A stretch of 64,000 bases of DNA from Stomoxys calcitrans (Eukaryota > Arthropoda > Insecta > Diptera > Muscidae). The stretch's first letter is position 1. Each line of letters opens with the position of its first letter. The stretch covers positions 125,397,494 through 125,461,493 of the forward strand of contig NC_081552.1 of assembly GCF_963082655.1 (NCBI RefSeq), given 5' to 3'. This document shows positions 33,675-46,158 of this stretch, in pieces. The notes beneath the pieces are model-generated. The model saw only the letters and a list, made by a program, of their open reading frames with translations. It had not been told where the DNA came from and ran no database searches. Both the position numbers and the translations under genes were made by a program.

Positions 33675-34640
33675 CTATGGAGGCTTTAAATACAGCTTGC
33701 GTGAGTTTAGGGGATGGCGGTATATTAATTTCGTTATTCCGCTTAAAACATACCGAAATATTGATCTAAGACCCAACAAAGTATATATATTCTTGATCGT
33801 CTTGACATTTTAAGTCGATTTAGCCATGTCCGTTCGTCTGTCAGCTTATTGAAAGCACGCTAACTTTCGAAGGAATAAAGCTAGGCGCTTGAAAATTGGC
33901 ACAAAGTTCCGATCGGTGTAGGTCGGTGGGAATTGTAAATGGGCTACATTGGTCCATGTTTTGATTTAGCTGCCATACAAACCAAACGCAGATATTGACT
34001 TCTTGATCCACTAGAGGACGCAACTCTTATCCGATATGTCTGAAATTCAGCATGAAGTCTTTTGTTATGATTTTTAACAGCTGTGCTGAGTATGGTCAAT
34101 ATCGGTTCATAACCAGATATAGCTCTCATATCAACCGATCTAAGATCTTGATGTCTTGAGCCGCTAGAGTGCGCAATTATTATCTGATCTGGATGAAATT
34201 TTGCTCGAAGTGTTCTATTTTAACATCCAACATCTGTGCTAAGTATGGTCGAAATCGGTTTAATACCTGATATAACTCCAATATTAACCGATGTCCCGAT
34301 TATACTTTTTGAGAATTTAAAGGGTGCAATTTTTATCCGATTTGGCTGAAATTTTGCAAACGACTTCTCCTATGATCTAAAGATATGTGCCAAATATTGT
34401 TTGAATCGGTTCATAATCTAATATAGCTTTAGTGTAAGCCGATCTCCTTATTTTACTTCTTGGGCCTCCAGGCGGCGCAATTCTTATCTGATTTGCTTAA
34501 TATTTTACACAGTGATTTCTGTCATGGTCTCTAACATCCAAACTAAGTATGGGTTAAATCAGTATTAACCTGATATATGTAGCTCCAATACAATGACAAT
34601 TTTTATTCAATATGCTTTGTTTACCTATAAAGAGCTATAG
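33675..34640 (-). mobile_element. Diverged mini-me/DINE-like element
   Basis: The tail core 'aaagtatatatattcttgatcgtcttgacattttaagtcgatttagccatgtccg' is clear at 33779-33835. Inner units near 153 bp follow but are strongly diverged. No intact head. The oldest clear copy in the window. Confidence 0.7.
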
Positions 34641-34980
34641 GGCAAAGAACTTGTTTTACTTTCTATCTGTAGAACTTTTAACTGAATAATCGGATGTTGA
34701 CGCATACTGCAGTAAAGTCATTGTAAATTTTGTCATCAATCCAAATCATGCATCAAACTGAAAATTTTTCGTAAATCGCAAAATACGATGCCAATCTTGG
34801 CCAAAATTTCAAAAAATAAAAATTAAAAGTGGAATATCATCGAAACCAGTGGAGATATTGTAACCTAGGCATTTCTTCATCCGATTGCTGCGAAATTTGC
34901 AGCAGTAAGATTTAGTAGACCACATTCTTAGCAAATGTGGTCCAGCTTTAATAATATTTGAATACATCTCACATATAGTC
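34641..34980. other. Unassigned spacer
   Basis: AT-rich, no gene. Contains 'gattgctgcgaaatttgcagcagtaag', a small imperfect inverted repeat. Confidence 0.4.
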
Positions 34981-35256
34981 TGGAGGCCACTGTAGGGCAG
35001 AGGTTAGCATGACCGTCTATGACGCTGGGTTCGAATCCTGACGAGAACAGCAAACAAGTTTTCAGCTATGGTTATCCCCTTATAATACTGGCGAAATTTG
35101 TTAGACACTATGCTATACATAAAAGCCATGTTAAAACTTTTCCCAAAGAGGTGTCACAGTGAGACACGCTGTTCGGAGTTTCTGATATGTGAGAATTGTG
35201 AGATTGTCAATGTTCTTTAATGGAATGTTCATGGGCAAATATGGTCCGAAATTCAC
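34981..35256 (+). mobile_element. tRNA-derived SINE, decayed copy
   Basis: Box A region GGCAGAGGTTAGCATG, box B GGGTTCGAATCCTG (about 35027-35040), then a body aligned with the SINE at 51019-51341, ending 'tggaatgttcatgggcaaatatgg'. Confidence 0.7.
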
Positions 35257-36900
35257 TTTGCTAATTTCATCGAAATCGGAAGAAAAATACTGCTCTTATG
35301 GGCTCAACGCTCTATATCAGGAGATTTTTCTATATGGCAGCTATATCCAAATATGATCCAATCTGGACCACATTTCACGATAATGAGTAGGGTCTTCTAG
35401 AACTCAATGTACCAAATGTCATCAAAATAGGGTAAAAAATGGAACCTTTATGGCCTTAATACCCCATTAGGAGAGATTGGGAGGTCGGTCTATACGACAG
35501 CTATTTCTAAATATAGTATAAAAACAAGTAAAAGCGTGCTAAGTTCGGCCGGGCCGAATCTTATATACCCTCCACCATGGATCGCATTTGTCGAGTTCTT
35601 TTCCCGGCATCTCTTCTTAGGCAAAAAAGGATATAAGAAAAGAGTTGCTCTACTATTAAAACGATATCAAGATATGGTCCGGTTCGGACCACATTAAAAT
35701 TATATGTTGGAGACCTGTGTAAAATTTCAGCCAATTCGTATAAGAATTGCGCCCATTGGGGCTCACGAAGTAAAATAGAGAGAACGATTTATATGGGATC
35801 TGTATCGGGCTATAGACCGATTTAGACCATAATAAACACGTTTGTTGATGGTCATGAGAGGATCCGTCGTACAAAATTTCAGGCATATCGGATAATAATT
35901 GCGACCTCTAAGGGTCAAGAAGTCAAGATCCCAGATCGGTTTATATGGCAGCTATATCAGGTTATGAACCGACTTGTACTTTATTTGACACAGTTGTTGA
36001 AAGTAAAAATAAAATACGTCATGCAAAATTTCATGCCAATCGGATAAGAATTGCGCACTCTAGAGGCTCAAGAAGTCAAGACCCAAGATCGGTTTATATG
36101 GCAGCTATATCAGATTATGGACCGATTTGAACCATACTTGGCACAATTGTTGGATATCATAACAAAACACGTCGTGCAAAATTTCATTCTGATCGGATAA
36201 GAATTGCGCACTCTAGAGGCTCAAGAAGTCAAGACCCAAGATCGGTTTATATGGCAGCTATATCAGGTTATAAACCGATTTGAACCATACTTGGCAATGT
36301 TGTTGGATATCATAGCAAAACACGTCGTGCAAAATTTCATTCCAATCGGATAAGAATTGCGCACTCTAGAGGCTCAAGAAGTCCAGACCCAAGATCGGTT
36401 TATATAGCAGCTATTTCAAAACATGGACCGATATGGCCCATTAACAATACCAACCGACCTACACTAATAAGAAGTATTTGTGCAAAATTTCAAGCGGGTA
36501 GCTTTACTCCTTCGGAAGTTAGCGTGCTTTCGACAGACAGACGGACGGACAGACGGACGGACATGGCTAGATCGACATAAAATGTCACGACGATCAAGAA
36601 TATATATACTTTATGGGGTCTCAGACGAATATTTCGAGTAGTTACAAACAGAATGACGAAATTAGTATACCCCCCATCTTATGGTGGAGGGTTTAATATA
36701 GTAGGGGTCTACCAAAATGCATTTTGTTAAATTTCATCGAAATCGGATGAAAAATGAGCAATTTATTGCTTCAAGACTGTAAGTCGGGAGATGGGTCTAC
36801 GCTCGAAAAAAGTGAACTCCAAGTGAATGAATATTTAACTAAATGGGAGTAAAATTAACCATGATATGGCGCTAAAGATTTGTTTTGTTCCGTTTGGTAT
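35257..36900 (+). mobile_element. Older repeat split by the mini-me copy at 35521
   Basis: 35257-35520 and 36698-36900 are the two halves of one repeat ('catcgaaatcggaagaaaaatactgctcttatgggctc' and 'catcgaaatcggatgaaaaatgagcaattt'). No gene. Confidence 0.55.
35521..36695 (+). mobile_element. mini-me/DINE-like element with possible 8-9 bp target duplication
   Basis: Full copy: head AAAACAAGTAAAAGCG, inner units, tail ending ATGGTGGAGGGTTTA. AATATAGTA occurs just before the head (35510-35518) and just after the tail (36695-36703). Confidence 0.8.
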
Positions 36901-36904
36901 ATAC

Positions 36905-38340
36905 ACTTCATTATATTTGGTACTAGTCGAACCGGTCCCGATCCGCTGCGCTTTCTTTTACATTATATGGAACAAAATTATGCCTTGAATAGTTGTTTTT
37001 GACAATCAAAGAGCTCTTAGTGAAATACGATGCTACGGAAATCGTATGTGTATATCGCTTGACTAAGAGTAAAACAATATAAATTCTTTTATTTGCATCC
37101 CATTTGATCTTTATTGGTCTATGCATTTGCACCCCCAAATACTTAGCCCTGAAAAAATATTTGCACCCTGTTCTACTCTCAAATATAATTTGTTTGACCC
37201 CCATATTGCCATTGGTTTAAGGGGAGTACGAGTGTTGCTTTTTATATTTCGTAATTGGACAACCCTTGTGTTGCAATCTGTCAACTGAAGCTCTATCGTA
37301 AAGCTTGATATTTTTGAGGTTGTACATACTCAGAACGTTTAGACATACGAGTGCTATTTGTGTTGTTTACAGTAGCTTAAAATATTAATCTCGCCCAAAA
37401 AATTAAATTAAATCGTGAATATTTTCGTGTGATTATTTTTTACAACCTTCGACGTGGATTAGCTCAACAACAGTGCATCGATGAACATAATTCAATTTTT
37501 GGCGATGAAGCTCCATCAAGGACCAATGTTTATCGATGGTATGGTGAATTCAACCGAGGCCATAGTTCACTCCAAGACGAATTTCGTGAAGGGCGTCAAA
37601 AATTAGTTGTTGTTCAAAAAATCATTGATGCTATGAGTCAACTCATATTGCTAGAAATCGCTCAAATAAAGGCTCAATCGATTGGTCAAAAGAAATGCTC
37701 CAAAAATATGAAACAACTGCATTTTTGAGCACTTAAAACATCGATTTGATGAGTTATCCGCCGTATAGTCCTTCTATTTGGCACCGAATGACTTCTTCTC
37801 TTTTTCTTCCCGTACGTAAAAAATAAAATGAGAGGTCAACGTTTTTCGATACCTGTAGAAGCGGTTGATGCGTTCAGAATGCATGTTTTGGAGATACCTC
37901 AATCCGAGTGTCAAAAGTGCTTAGACAATTGGTTCAAACGCATGCAAAAGTGTATAGACCTTAAAGAGGATTATTTTGAAAAACAATAAATCGATTTTCG
38001 ATGCTTAATATTTGTTTTTGTGTTCTCTAATCCCAAAATATATATTGAGGCGTTCCTCAAACACTTGGCCCCCCAAAAAGAGATATATAATTAGTTTTCT
38101 TATCTCAAAGACCTTCCATTTGAGGCCCTTATTGCAATCGTTAGCTATTAACATCGTGCTCCACTCTCCTTGAGCCCTAAATTATCATGGTGAACAAATA
38201 TGTCCTATTTGAAGGTTGTTATGGGGGTGGGTAGTCCCCTAGACAGTTAGTCCCGATTGCTGATATCAGTTTAGTACTCTACTCCCAAATGCCTTTGAGC
38301 CCCATATTTCTGTAGTAGACGAACTTTTCTGGTTTGGGGG
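36905..38340 (+). mobile_element. Repeat of the 30368 family, split by mariner
   Basis: Head GTCGAACCGGTCCCGATCCG, then 'attatatggaacaaaat', as at 30368. The body stops at 37226 ('attggtttaaggggag'), where a mariner begins, and resumes after it at about 38051 ('cctcaaacacttggcccc'). Confidence 0.65.
37227..38050 (+). pseudogene. mariner transposon with internal deletion
   Basis: The terminal repeat starts TACGAGTGTTGCTTTTTATA at 37227. The transposase N-terminal part (37429-37730) reads FYNLRRGLAQQQCIDEHNSI and YRWYGEFNRGHSSLQDEFRE. The frame then jumps from KKCSKNMKQ into LMSYPPYSP-like C-terminal sequence, so the central catalytic part is deleted. The C-terminal part (about 37745-37990) is in more than one frame and ends at the TAA of ...YFEKQ. 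Non-autonomous relic. Confidence 0.85.
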
Positions 38341-39615
38341 TGGGGGTGTTCGGGGGTTGGGTAGGCCACGCGGATAGGTTCTTTCAAAATTTCGTAGACG
38401 CACATGAAAATTTTTAGACCCATAAAAGCCACATTTATTATCCGATTACGCTGAAATTTGGGACAGTGAGTTGTGTTAGGCCCTTCGACAACCTTCTTCA
38501 ATTTGGCCCAAATCGGTCCAGATTTGGATATAGCTGCCGTATAGACACATTTATTATCCGATTTTGCTAAAATTTAGGACAGTGAGTTGTGTAAGGTCCT
38601 TCGACATCCTTCTTCAATTTGGCCCAGATCGGTCCAGATTTGGATACAGCTGTCATATAGACCGATCTCCTGAAAAAGGGTTTGATACCCATAAAAGCTT
38701 TATTTTTTATACGATTTCGCTAAAATTTGAAATAGTGAGTAGTTTTAGGCCTCTCGACATCAGACCTAAATATGGTTCTGATAGGACTATATATAGATAT
38801 AGCTGCATAAAGACCGATCTGCCGAGTCTGAAGCCCATAAAAGCTTTATTTTTTATCTGATTTGAAACAGTGATCCCCGCGACAACCGGACTATATCTAG
38901 ATAGGGTCTGGATCCTATGAGAGCTGTACTTATCATCCGAGAGGGTTTGGAACCTATGAAAGCTGTACTTATCATCCGATTTCGCTGAAATTTTAAACAG
39001 TGAGTTGACTTAAGCCCGTTATCCGACCTGAATTTGGTTCTGATCGGACTGTATTTAGATATAATCGCCATATAGATCGATCTGCCAGTTGAGGGTCTGA
39101 ACCCATCAAAACTGCATTTATTACCCGATTTCGCTGAAATTTGAAACAGTGAGTTATTTTAAGCCTCCCTCCAACTGACCCAGAAATTGTAAAGATCGGA
39201 CGATATTTAAATATAGTTGTCATATATATAGACCGATATGCCGATTAAAGGTCTGAAGCCCATAAATGCTTTATTTATTACCCGACTTCGTTCAAATTGT
39301 GATAATTGAAATAGTGAGTTGTTTTAAGCCTCCTGACATCCGACCCTAATATGAATTAGATCAGACTATACAGATATAGCTGTCATATAGACCGATCTTC
39401 TAATTTAGGTCTTAATCTCTTAAAAAACATATTTCTTGCCTGATTTCGATGAAACTGCTATTTGTATATGAGTTCTCGGGACCTGAATAAAATATGATCG
39501 AGACCAGCCCCTATTTAGATAGTATAATTATTGATGTAGTAGTAGAGTTATAATAAAATAGGATGATTATTATAGCCAAAGATCGACACGGCTGAACTTA
39601 ACGTTTTCACTTGTT
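38341..39615 (-). mobile_element. Diverged mini-me-like tandem-repeat element
   Basis: Repeated units of about 130-180 bp: 'ttatccgatttcgctgaaatttgaaacagtgagttg...ggtctgatcggactatatttagatatagctgccatatagaccgatct', at least seven of them. It ends in 'gatcgacacggctgaacttaacgttttcacttgttt', a head variant. The (GTCY)n tail is missing. Confidence 0.65.
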
Positions 39616-39849
39616 TAATATTCGGAGAATTTTGTAACCTTTCCAATGGTTTAATTAAATTTTCAATTGGTAAAGAAACAATTCCAAAAATGCCGACTAT
39701 ACCTTGACTGATATCTTAAAAAAATTATAACTCCAATATCTCATACAAGGTTATATATATTCCAGATATCTGTGAACGTTTTTTTTATAGGATTTAAAGA
39801 GTTCTAACTTTTACAAAAAGAATCATAACGATCGGCCTACCAAATGCCT
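39616..39849. other. Unassigned spacer
   Basis: AT-rich, no feature recognised. Confidence 0.4.
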
Positions 39850-40333
39850 ATTTGGAAACACTTCAAAATTTGAAATGCTAGAGGTGACATACATTCACTC
39901 TTCATATCAGCCCCCGGACCTACCATTGCCTTAAAATTTCGCATAATTATTCGAAACCATCTCCACATTCACTATGTAAAATTTCGTGTAGATATTCTTA
40001 TCCGTTCGAACGTTAAAGAATTATTCCAACAGCTTTTCGACTGTGGGACATGTGCTCCAAACACTTCGTAAACCATGTCTTTATTGCAGTATTGGAAGCA
40101 CTTCAAAATTTGAAATGATAGAGGTGACATACATTCACTCTTCATATCAGCCCCCGGTCCTACCATTGCCTTCAAATTTCGCATAAATATTCGAAACCAT
40201 CTCCACATTCACTATGTAAAATTTCGTGTAGATATTCTTATCCGTTCGAACGTTATAGAATTATTCCAAGGGCTTTTCGACTGTGGGACATGTGCTCCAA
40301 ACACTTCGTAAACCATGTCTTTATAGCAGTATT
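39850..40333 (+). repeat. 240-bp tandem duplication (two copies)
   Basis: 'cttcaaaatttgaaatg' starts at 39861 and again at 40101. The two 240-bp copies differ at only a few positions (for example gctagagg/gatagagg). This indicates a recent local duplication. No coding potential. Confidence 0.9.
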
Positions 40334-40362
40334 TGCGTCAAAAAAAAAAAAAAACAAAAAAC

Positions 40363-40668
40363 ATGTAAAAGCGTGCTAAGTTCGGCCGGGCCGAATCTTA
40401 TATACCCTCCACAATGGATCGCATTTGTCAAATTCTTTTCCCGGCATCTCTTTTTAGGCAAAACAAGTAAAAGCGTGCTAAGTTCGGCCGGGCCGAATCT
40501 TATATACCCTCCACCATGGATCGCATTTGTCGAGTTCTTTTCCCGGCATCTCTTCTTAGGCAAAACAAGTAAAAGCGTGCTAAGTTCGGCCGGGCCGAAT
40601 CTTATATACCCTCCACCATGGATCGCATTTGTCGAGTTCTTTTCCCGGCATCTCTTCTTAGGCAAAAA
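40363..40668 (+). repeat. Triplicated mini-me head, 102-bp period
   Basis: Three direct copies of the element's first ~102 bp (GTAAAAGCGTGC at 40365, 40467 and 40569). Copies 1 and 2 are cut at the same place (...TTAGGCAAA). The third runs into an internally rearranged element. Confidence 0.9.
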
Positions 40669-43600
40669 AAGGCTATATCAGGTTATGAACCGACTTGTAC
40701 TTTATTTGACACAGTTGTTGAAAGTAACAATACAAAACGTCTTGCGAAATTTCAGCCAAATCGGATAGGAATTGCGCAGTTGTTGGATATCGTAACAAAA
40801 CACGTCATGAAAAATTTCTTTCCAATCGGATAAGAATTGCGCACTCTAGAGGTTCAAGAAGTCAAGACCCCAGATCGGTTTATATGGCAGCTATATCAGG
40901 TTATGGACCGATTTGAACCATACTTGGCACAGTTGTTGGATATAATAACGAAACACGCCGTACAAAATTTCATTCCAATCGGATACGAATTGCGCTCTCT
41001 AGAGGCTCAAGAAGTCAAGACCCAAGATCGGTTTATATGGCAGCTATATCAGGTTATAAACCGATTTGAACCATACTTAGCAATGTTGTTGGATATCATA
41101 GGAAAACACGTCGTGCAAAATTTCATTCCAATCGGATAAGAATTGCGCACTCTAGAGGCTCAAGAAGTCCAGACCCAAGATCGGTTTATATAGCAGCTAT
41201 ATCAAAACATGGACCGATATGGCCCATTTACAATACCAACCGACCTACACTAATAAGAAGTATTTGTGCAAAATTTCAAGCGGGAAGCTTTACTCCTTCG
41301 GAAGTTAGCGTGCTTTCGACAGACAGACGGACGGACGGACATGGCTAGATCGACATAAAATTTCACGACGATCAAGAATATATATACTTTATGGGGTCTC
41401 AGACGAATATTTCGAGTAGTTACAATCAGAATGACGAAATTAGTATACCCCCCATCTTATGGTGGAAGGTATAACAAGTAAAAGCGTGCTAAGTTCGGCC
41501 GGGCCGAATCTTATATACCCTCCACCATGGATCGCATTTGTCGAGTTCTTTTCCCGGCATCTCTTCTTAGGCAAAAAAGGATATAAGAAAAGAGTTGCTC
41601 TGCTATTAAAACGATATCAAGATATGGTCCGGTTCGGACCACAATTAAATTATATGTTGGAGACCTGTGTAAAATTTCAGCCAATTCGTATAAGAATTGG
41701 CTGAAATTAAATTAAGAATTTATTTAAGAATTTTACTTAAATTAAGAATTTTACTTCGTGAGCCATTGGGGCTCACGAAGTAAAATAGAGAGAACGATTT
41801 ATATGGGATCTGTATCGGGCTATAGACCGATTCAGACCATAATAAACACGTTTGTTGATGGTCATGAGAGGATCCGTCGTACAAAATTTCAGGCATATCG
41901 GATAATAATTGCGACCTCTAGGGGTCAAGAAGTCAAGATCCCAGATCGGTTTATATGGCAGCTATATCAGGTTATGAACCGATTTGAACCTTATTTGACA
42001 CAGTTGTTGAAAGTAAAAATAAAATACGTCATGTAAAATTTCAGCCAAATCGGATAGGAATTGCGCCCTCTAAAAGCTCAAGAAGTCAAATCCCCAGATC
42101 TGTTTATATGACAGCTATATCAGGTTATTTACCGATTTCAACCATACTTGTCACAATTGTTGGATATCATAACGAAATACTTCGTGCAAAAAATTATTCA
42201 AATCGGATAAGAATTGCGCACTCTAGAGGCTCAAGAAGTCAAGACCCAAGATCGGTTTATATGGCAGCTATATCAGGTTATGGACCGATTTAAACCATAC
42301 TTGGCACAGTTGTTGATTATCATAACAAAACACGTCGTGCGAAATTCCATTCCATTCGGATAAGAATTGCGCCCTCTACAGGCTCAAGAAGTCAAGACCC
42401 AAGATCGGTTTATATGGCAGCTATATCAGGTTATAAACCGATTTGAACCATACTTGGCACAGTTGTTGGATATAATAACAAAGCACGTCGTGCAAAATTT
42501 CATTCTGATCGGATAAGAATTGCGCACGCTAGAGGCTCAAGAAGTCAAGACCCAAGATGGGTTTATATGGCAGCTATATCAGGTTATGAACCGATTTGAA
42601 CTATAATTGGCGCAGGTGTTGGATATCATAACCAAACACGTCGAGCAAAATTTCATTCCAATCGGATAAGAATTGCGCACTCTAGAGGCTCAAGAAGTCA
42701 AGACCCAAGATCGGTTTATATGGCAGCTATATCAAAACATGGACCGATATGGCCCATTTACAATACCAACCGACCTACACTAATAAGAAGTATTTGTGCA
42801 AAATTTGAAGCGGCTAGCTTTACTCCTTCGGAAGTTAGCGTGCTTTCGACAGACAGACGGACGGACGGACGGACAGACGGACGGACAGACGGACGGACAT
42901 GGCTAGATCGACATAAAATGTCACGACGATCAAGAATATATATACTTTATGGGGTCTCAGACGAATATTTCGGGTAGTTACAAACAGAATGACGAAATTA
43001 GTATACCCCCATCCTATGGTGGAGGGTATAAAAAGGATATAAGAAAAGATTTGCTCTGCTATTAGAGCGATATCAAGATATGGTCCGGTTTGGACCACTA
43101 TTAAATTATAGGTTGGAGACCTGTGTAAAATGTCAGCCAATTCGAATAAGAATTGCGCTCTTTGTGGGCTCAAGAAGTAAAATAGAGAGATCGATTTATA
43201 TGGGAGCTGTATCGGGCTATAGACCGATTCAGACCATAATAAACACGTATGTTAATGGTCATGAGAGAATCCGTCATACAAAATTTCAGGCAAATCGGAT
43301 AATAATTGCGACCTCTAGAGGCTCAAGAAGTCAAGATCCCAGATCGGTTTATATGGCAGCTATATCAGGTTATGAACCGATTTGAACCATATTTGGCACT
43401 ACGTGCCAAAATTCATTCAAATTGGATAAGAATTGCGCACTCTAGAGGCTCAAGAAGTCAAGACCCATGATAGGTTTATATGACAGCCATACAAGGTTAT
43501 GGACCGATTTGAACCATACTTAGCACAGTTTTTGAATATCGTAACAGAACACGTCGTGCAAAATTTCATTCCAATCGGATAAGAATTGCGCACTCCAGAG

Positions 43601-44264
43601 GCTCAAGAAGTCAAAACCCAAGATCGGTGTATATGACAGCTATATAAGGTTATGGACCGATTTGGACCATACTTAGCACAGTTGTTGGATATCGTAACAA
43701 AACACGTCGAACACGTCGAACGAACACACGAAATTTCATTCCAATCGGATAAGAATTGCGCCCTCTAGAGACTCAAGAAGTCAAGACCCAAGATCGGTTT
43801 ATATGACAGCTATATAAGGTTATGGACGGATTTGAACCATACTTGGCACAGTTGTTGGATATCATAACAAAACACGTCGTGCCAAAATTCATTCAAATCG
43901 GATAAGAATTGCCCTCTCTAGAGGCTCAAGAAGTCAAGACCCAAGATCGGTTTATATGACAGCTATATCAAAACATGGACCGATATGGCCCATTTACAAT
44001 ACCAACTGACCGTCACTGATAAGAAGTATTTGTGCAAAATTTCAAGCGGCTAGCTTTACTCCTTCGGAAGTTAGCGTGCTTTCGACAGACAGACGGACGG
44101 ACGGACGGACAGATGGACGGACAGACCGACGGACATGGCTAGATCAACATAAAATGTCATGACGATCAATAATACTTTATGGGGTCTCAGACGAATATTT
44201 CGAGTAGTTACAAACAGAATGACGAAATTAGTATACCCCCCATCTTATGGTGGAGGGTATAACA
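40569..44264 (+). mobile_element. Head-to-tail array of three mini-me/DINE-like elements
   Basis: Unit 1 about 40569-41475 (tail ATGGTGGAAGGTATA directly joined to ACAAGTAAAAGCG). Unit 2 about 41476-43034. Unit 3 about 43035-44264, lacking the first ~105 bp of the head. Each has 153-bp inner repeats and a (GGAC)n tail of different length (longest at 42851-42900 and 44085-44135). Unit 2 shares an AT-rich insertion with copy 1 (2590-2660). Confidence 0.8.
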
Positions 44265-44760
44265 AGGAGATGACGACTCCAAGCGAGCACTGAGAAGATA
44301 CTAGAATAAAATCAAAGTGTGAAAGCCAGATTTGAAGCGAAATATAAACCACCTTTCCAGTGCAACGTGGGCGATATAGTTTTCATTAAGAGTGCAATGC
44401 CGAGCAGTGGGAAATCTAGAAAACTTGATCAAAAGTACAGAAGCCATACATCGTCAAGAAAGTTTTGCTATTCGACAGATACGTCATTGAATGCATCGAG
44501 TGAGCACCGCGAAATCAACGTAAATTCATCACTGTGGCCAGCAGTCACAAGAAGATGCCTTGTTTCTAGAGGTTGACAACCTTTACCAAGAAGATGGTCA
44601 TCATGAGGATCTTTCCGAAGAGTCCTTGTAACACGATAACGAGTTATGATGGCTAACTTTATAAATTACACTAGACGGCAACCCGGAACAGCTGTCAGAT
44701 CCGAAGAAGATGGGTGCAGTAGGGAGTTTTGTGTTGGTCATAAGCATCTCAAGCGAGCTC
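44265..44760 (+). pseudogene. Ty3/gypsy-like pol C-terminal relic
   Basis: The frame from 44319 reads KARFEAKYKPPFQCNVGDIV and SSGKSRKLDQKYR, then shifts frame. This resembles the integrase C-terminal segment of gypsy-type elements. The sequence after about 44690 may include LTR remains, but no second LTR is visible. Confidence 0.5.
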
Positions 44761-46010
44761 TGCCATGCTATTTTTTTTTATAATAAACACACAGTGCAAT
44801 TATTTGAGTTAAAAACATTTTGAATTTAAAGCTTTACCATACTCGCCCATCCTTTGACACTTGCGAAATGTAAATAAATTGCTATTGTAAATAATATAAA
44901 AAATAATTTTAATTTTACTAATTTTTTAGAAGCAATTCCACCGTATATATACATGCCCTACTTTACATTACTTTATTTGTTTATCGCTTCAAATACTTAT
45001 TATATATGCTACAATATTTTTAAAGTCCTCTTACCTGAGTCCGATATTGTCCTGATCGGATTGCATGTCCGTATAGGAGTTTTGTGGCAGGCCCCAGATA
45101 CTTGTCCCTAAATTCAGATATCAGATTTTTCATTACTCCCAAAGTCTTTCCGATTAGGTTCTATGCCTGGGAGATATTTGGAAGATCTCAGACACTTGGT
45201 TCCTTATATTGGTACTCGACTTTTAAAGAACTTTCACTTCAGTCCCATACTGTCCTGGTCAACCTGCCAGTTTTGGTTATTTTAGCCGATGGCATCTATA
45301 CACTTGGTGTCAACAATTGATATCAGATTCATACTCCACTTCCAATGACGTTTTCTTTGAGCCCCATTTTGTTTCGATCCATCGACATGTTCTTTTGTGG
45401 CTAATTTGGCGTCATTCCACGCTTGCTCCCGAATTTGAAAGCCAAATTTTTACTCTACACCCAAATACCTTTCAATAGAGCCCCATATTACCCTGATCAG
45501 GCTACTTTTATTTTTAGGAGCTTTTAGGGGAAGAGCCAAATTTTAATATCAAATTCATATTCTTACTAAATACCAGTCTAGTCTCATATCGTTCCTTTCC
45601 ATCTCATTTTCCGTTTGATTGGATTTTGGAAGGACGCGTTTCGCCAAAATTTGATATTTGATTCGTGTTCTACTCCAAATATTTACCTTTCTTTTCTTTC
45701 TTTTGAAGTGAAGTGACTTTTGAAGCGAGACGGCCCCACTGAGACCTGATCTCAAATATTTTGATACATATTTAGTATTCTACCCCACAAAACCTTTTAT
45801 TTGAGTCCCATATTAAACTAATCGGTCCGCTTCTCCTTATGGGTGGTGCTTTCGGGGGTAAGTGTTAAATTGTTAGTCAAGCGATACACCATTTTCGTAG
45901 CATGGTATTTCGCTAAAAAATATTTAATTGTCGAAAATAAATATTGCAAGGAAACTTTTGTTCCATATAAAGTAAAAGAAGGCGCAGCGGAGCGGGCCCG
46001 GGCCAGCTAG
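44761..46010 (-). mobile_element. Repeat of the 30368 family, mosaic with inverted head
   Basis: 45870-46010 is the reverse complement of the GCTGACCCGG head, ending GGCCAGCTAG. The body before it (about 45010-45870) has plus-oriented units ('gagtcccatattgtcctgatcgg'). So the copy is a mosaic, or an inverted partner of two insertions. 44761-45010 is AT-rich with no feature. Confidence 0.5.
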
Positions 46011-46026
46011 TTTTATATAAAAGATA

Positions 46027-46158
46027 ATTTAGCCACCGTAGCGCAAAGGTAAGCATGTCCGCCTATGACGCTGAACGCCTGGGTTCGAATCCTGGCAGGA
46101 ACATCAGAAAATTTTTCAGCGGAGGTTATCATCTACTAATGCTGGCGATATTTGAGAG
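46027..46158 (+). mobile_element. tRNA-derived SINE, 3'-truncated
   Basis: Box A TAGCGCAAAGG at 46039-46049 and box B GGTTCGAATCC at 46082-46092, 33 bp apart. The body follows to 'ggcgatatttgagagg', where LINE sequence takes over. Confidence 0.75.

Noticed and set aside
46027..46158. A functional tRNA gene at the box A/box B pair.
   Set aside because: No acceptor stem or cloverleaf forms, and the same sequence continues as a SINE body in other copies.
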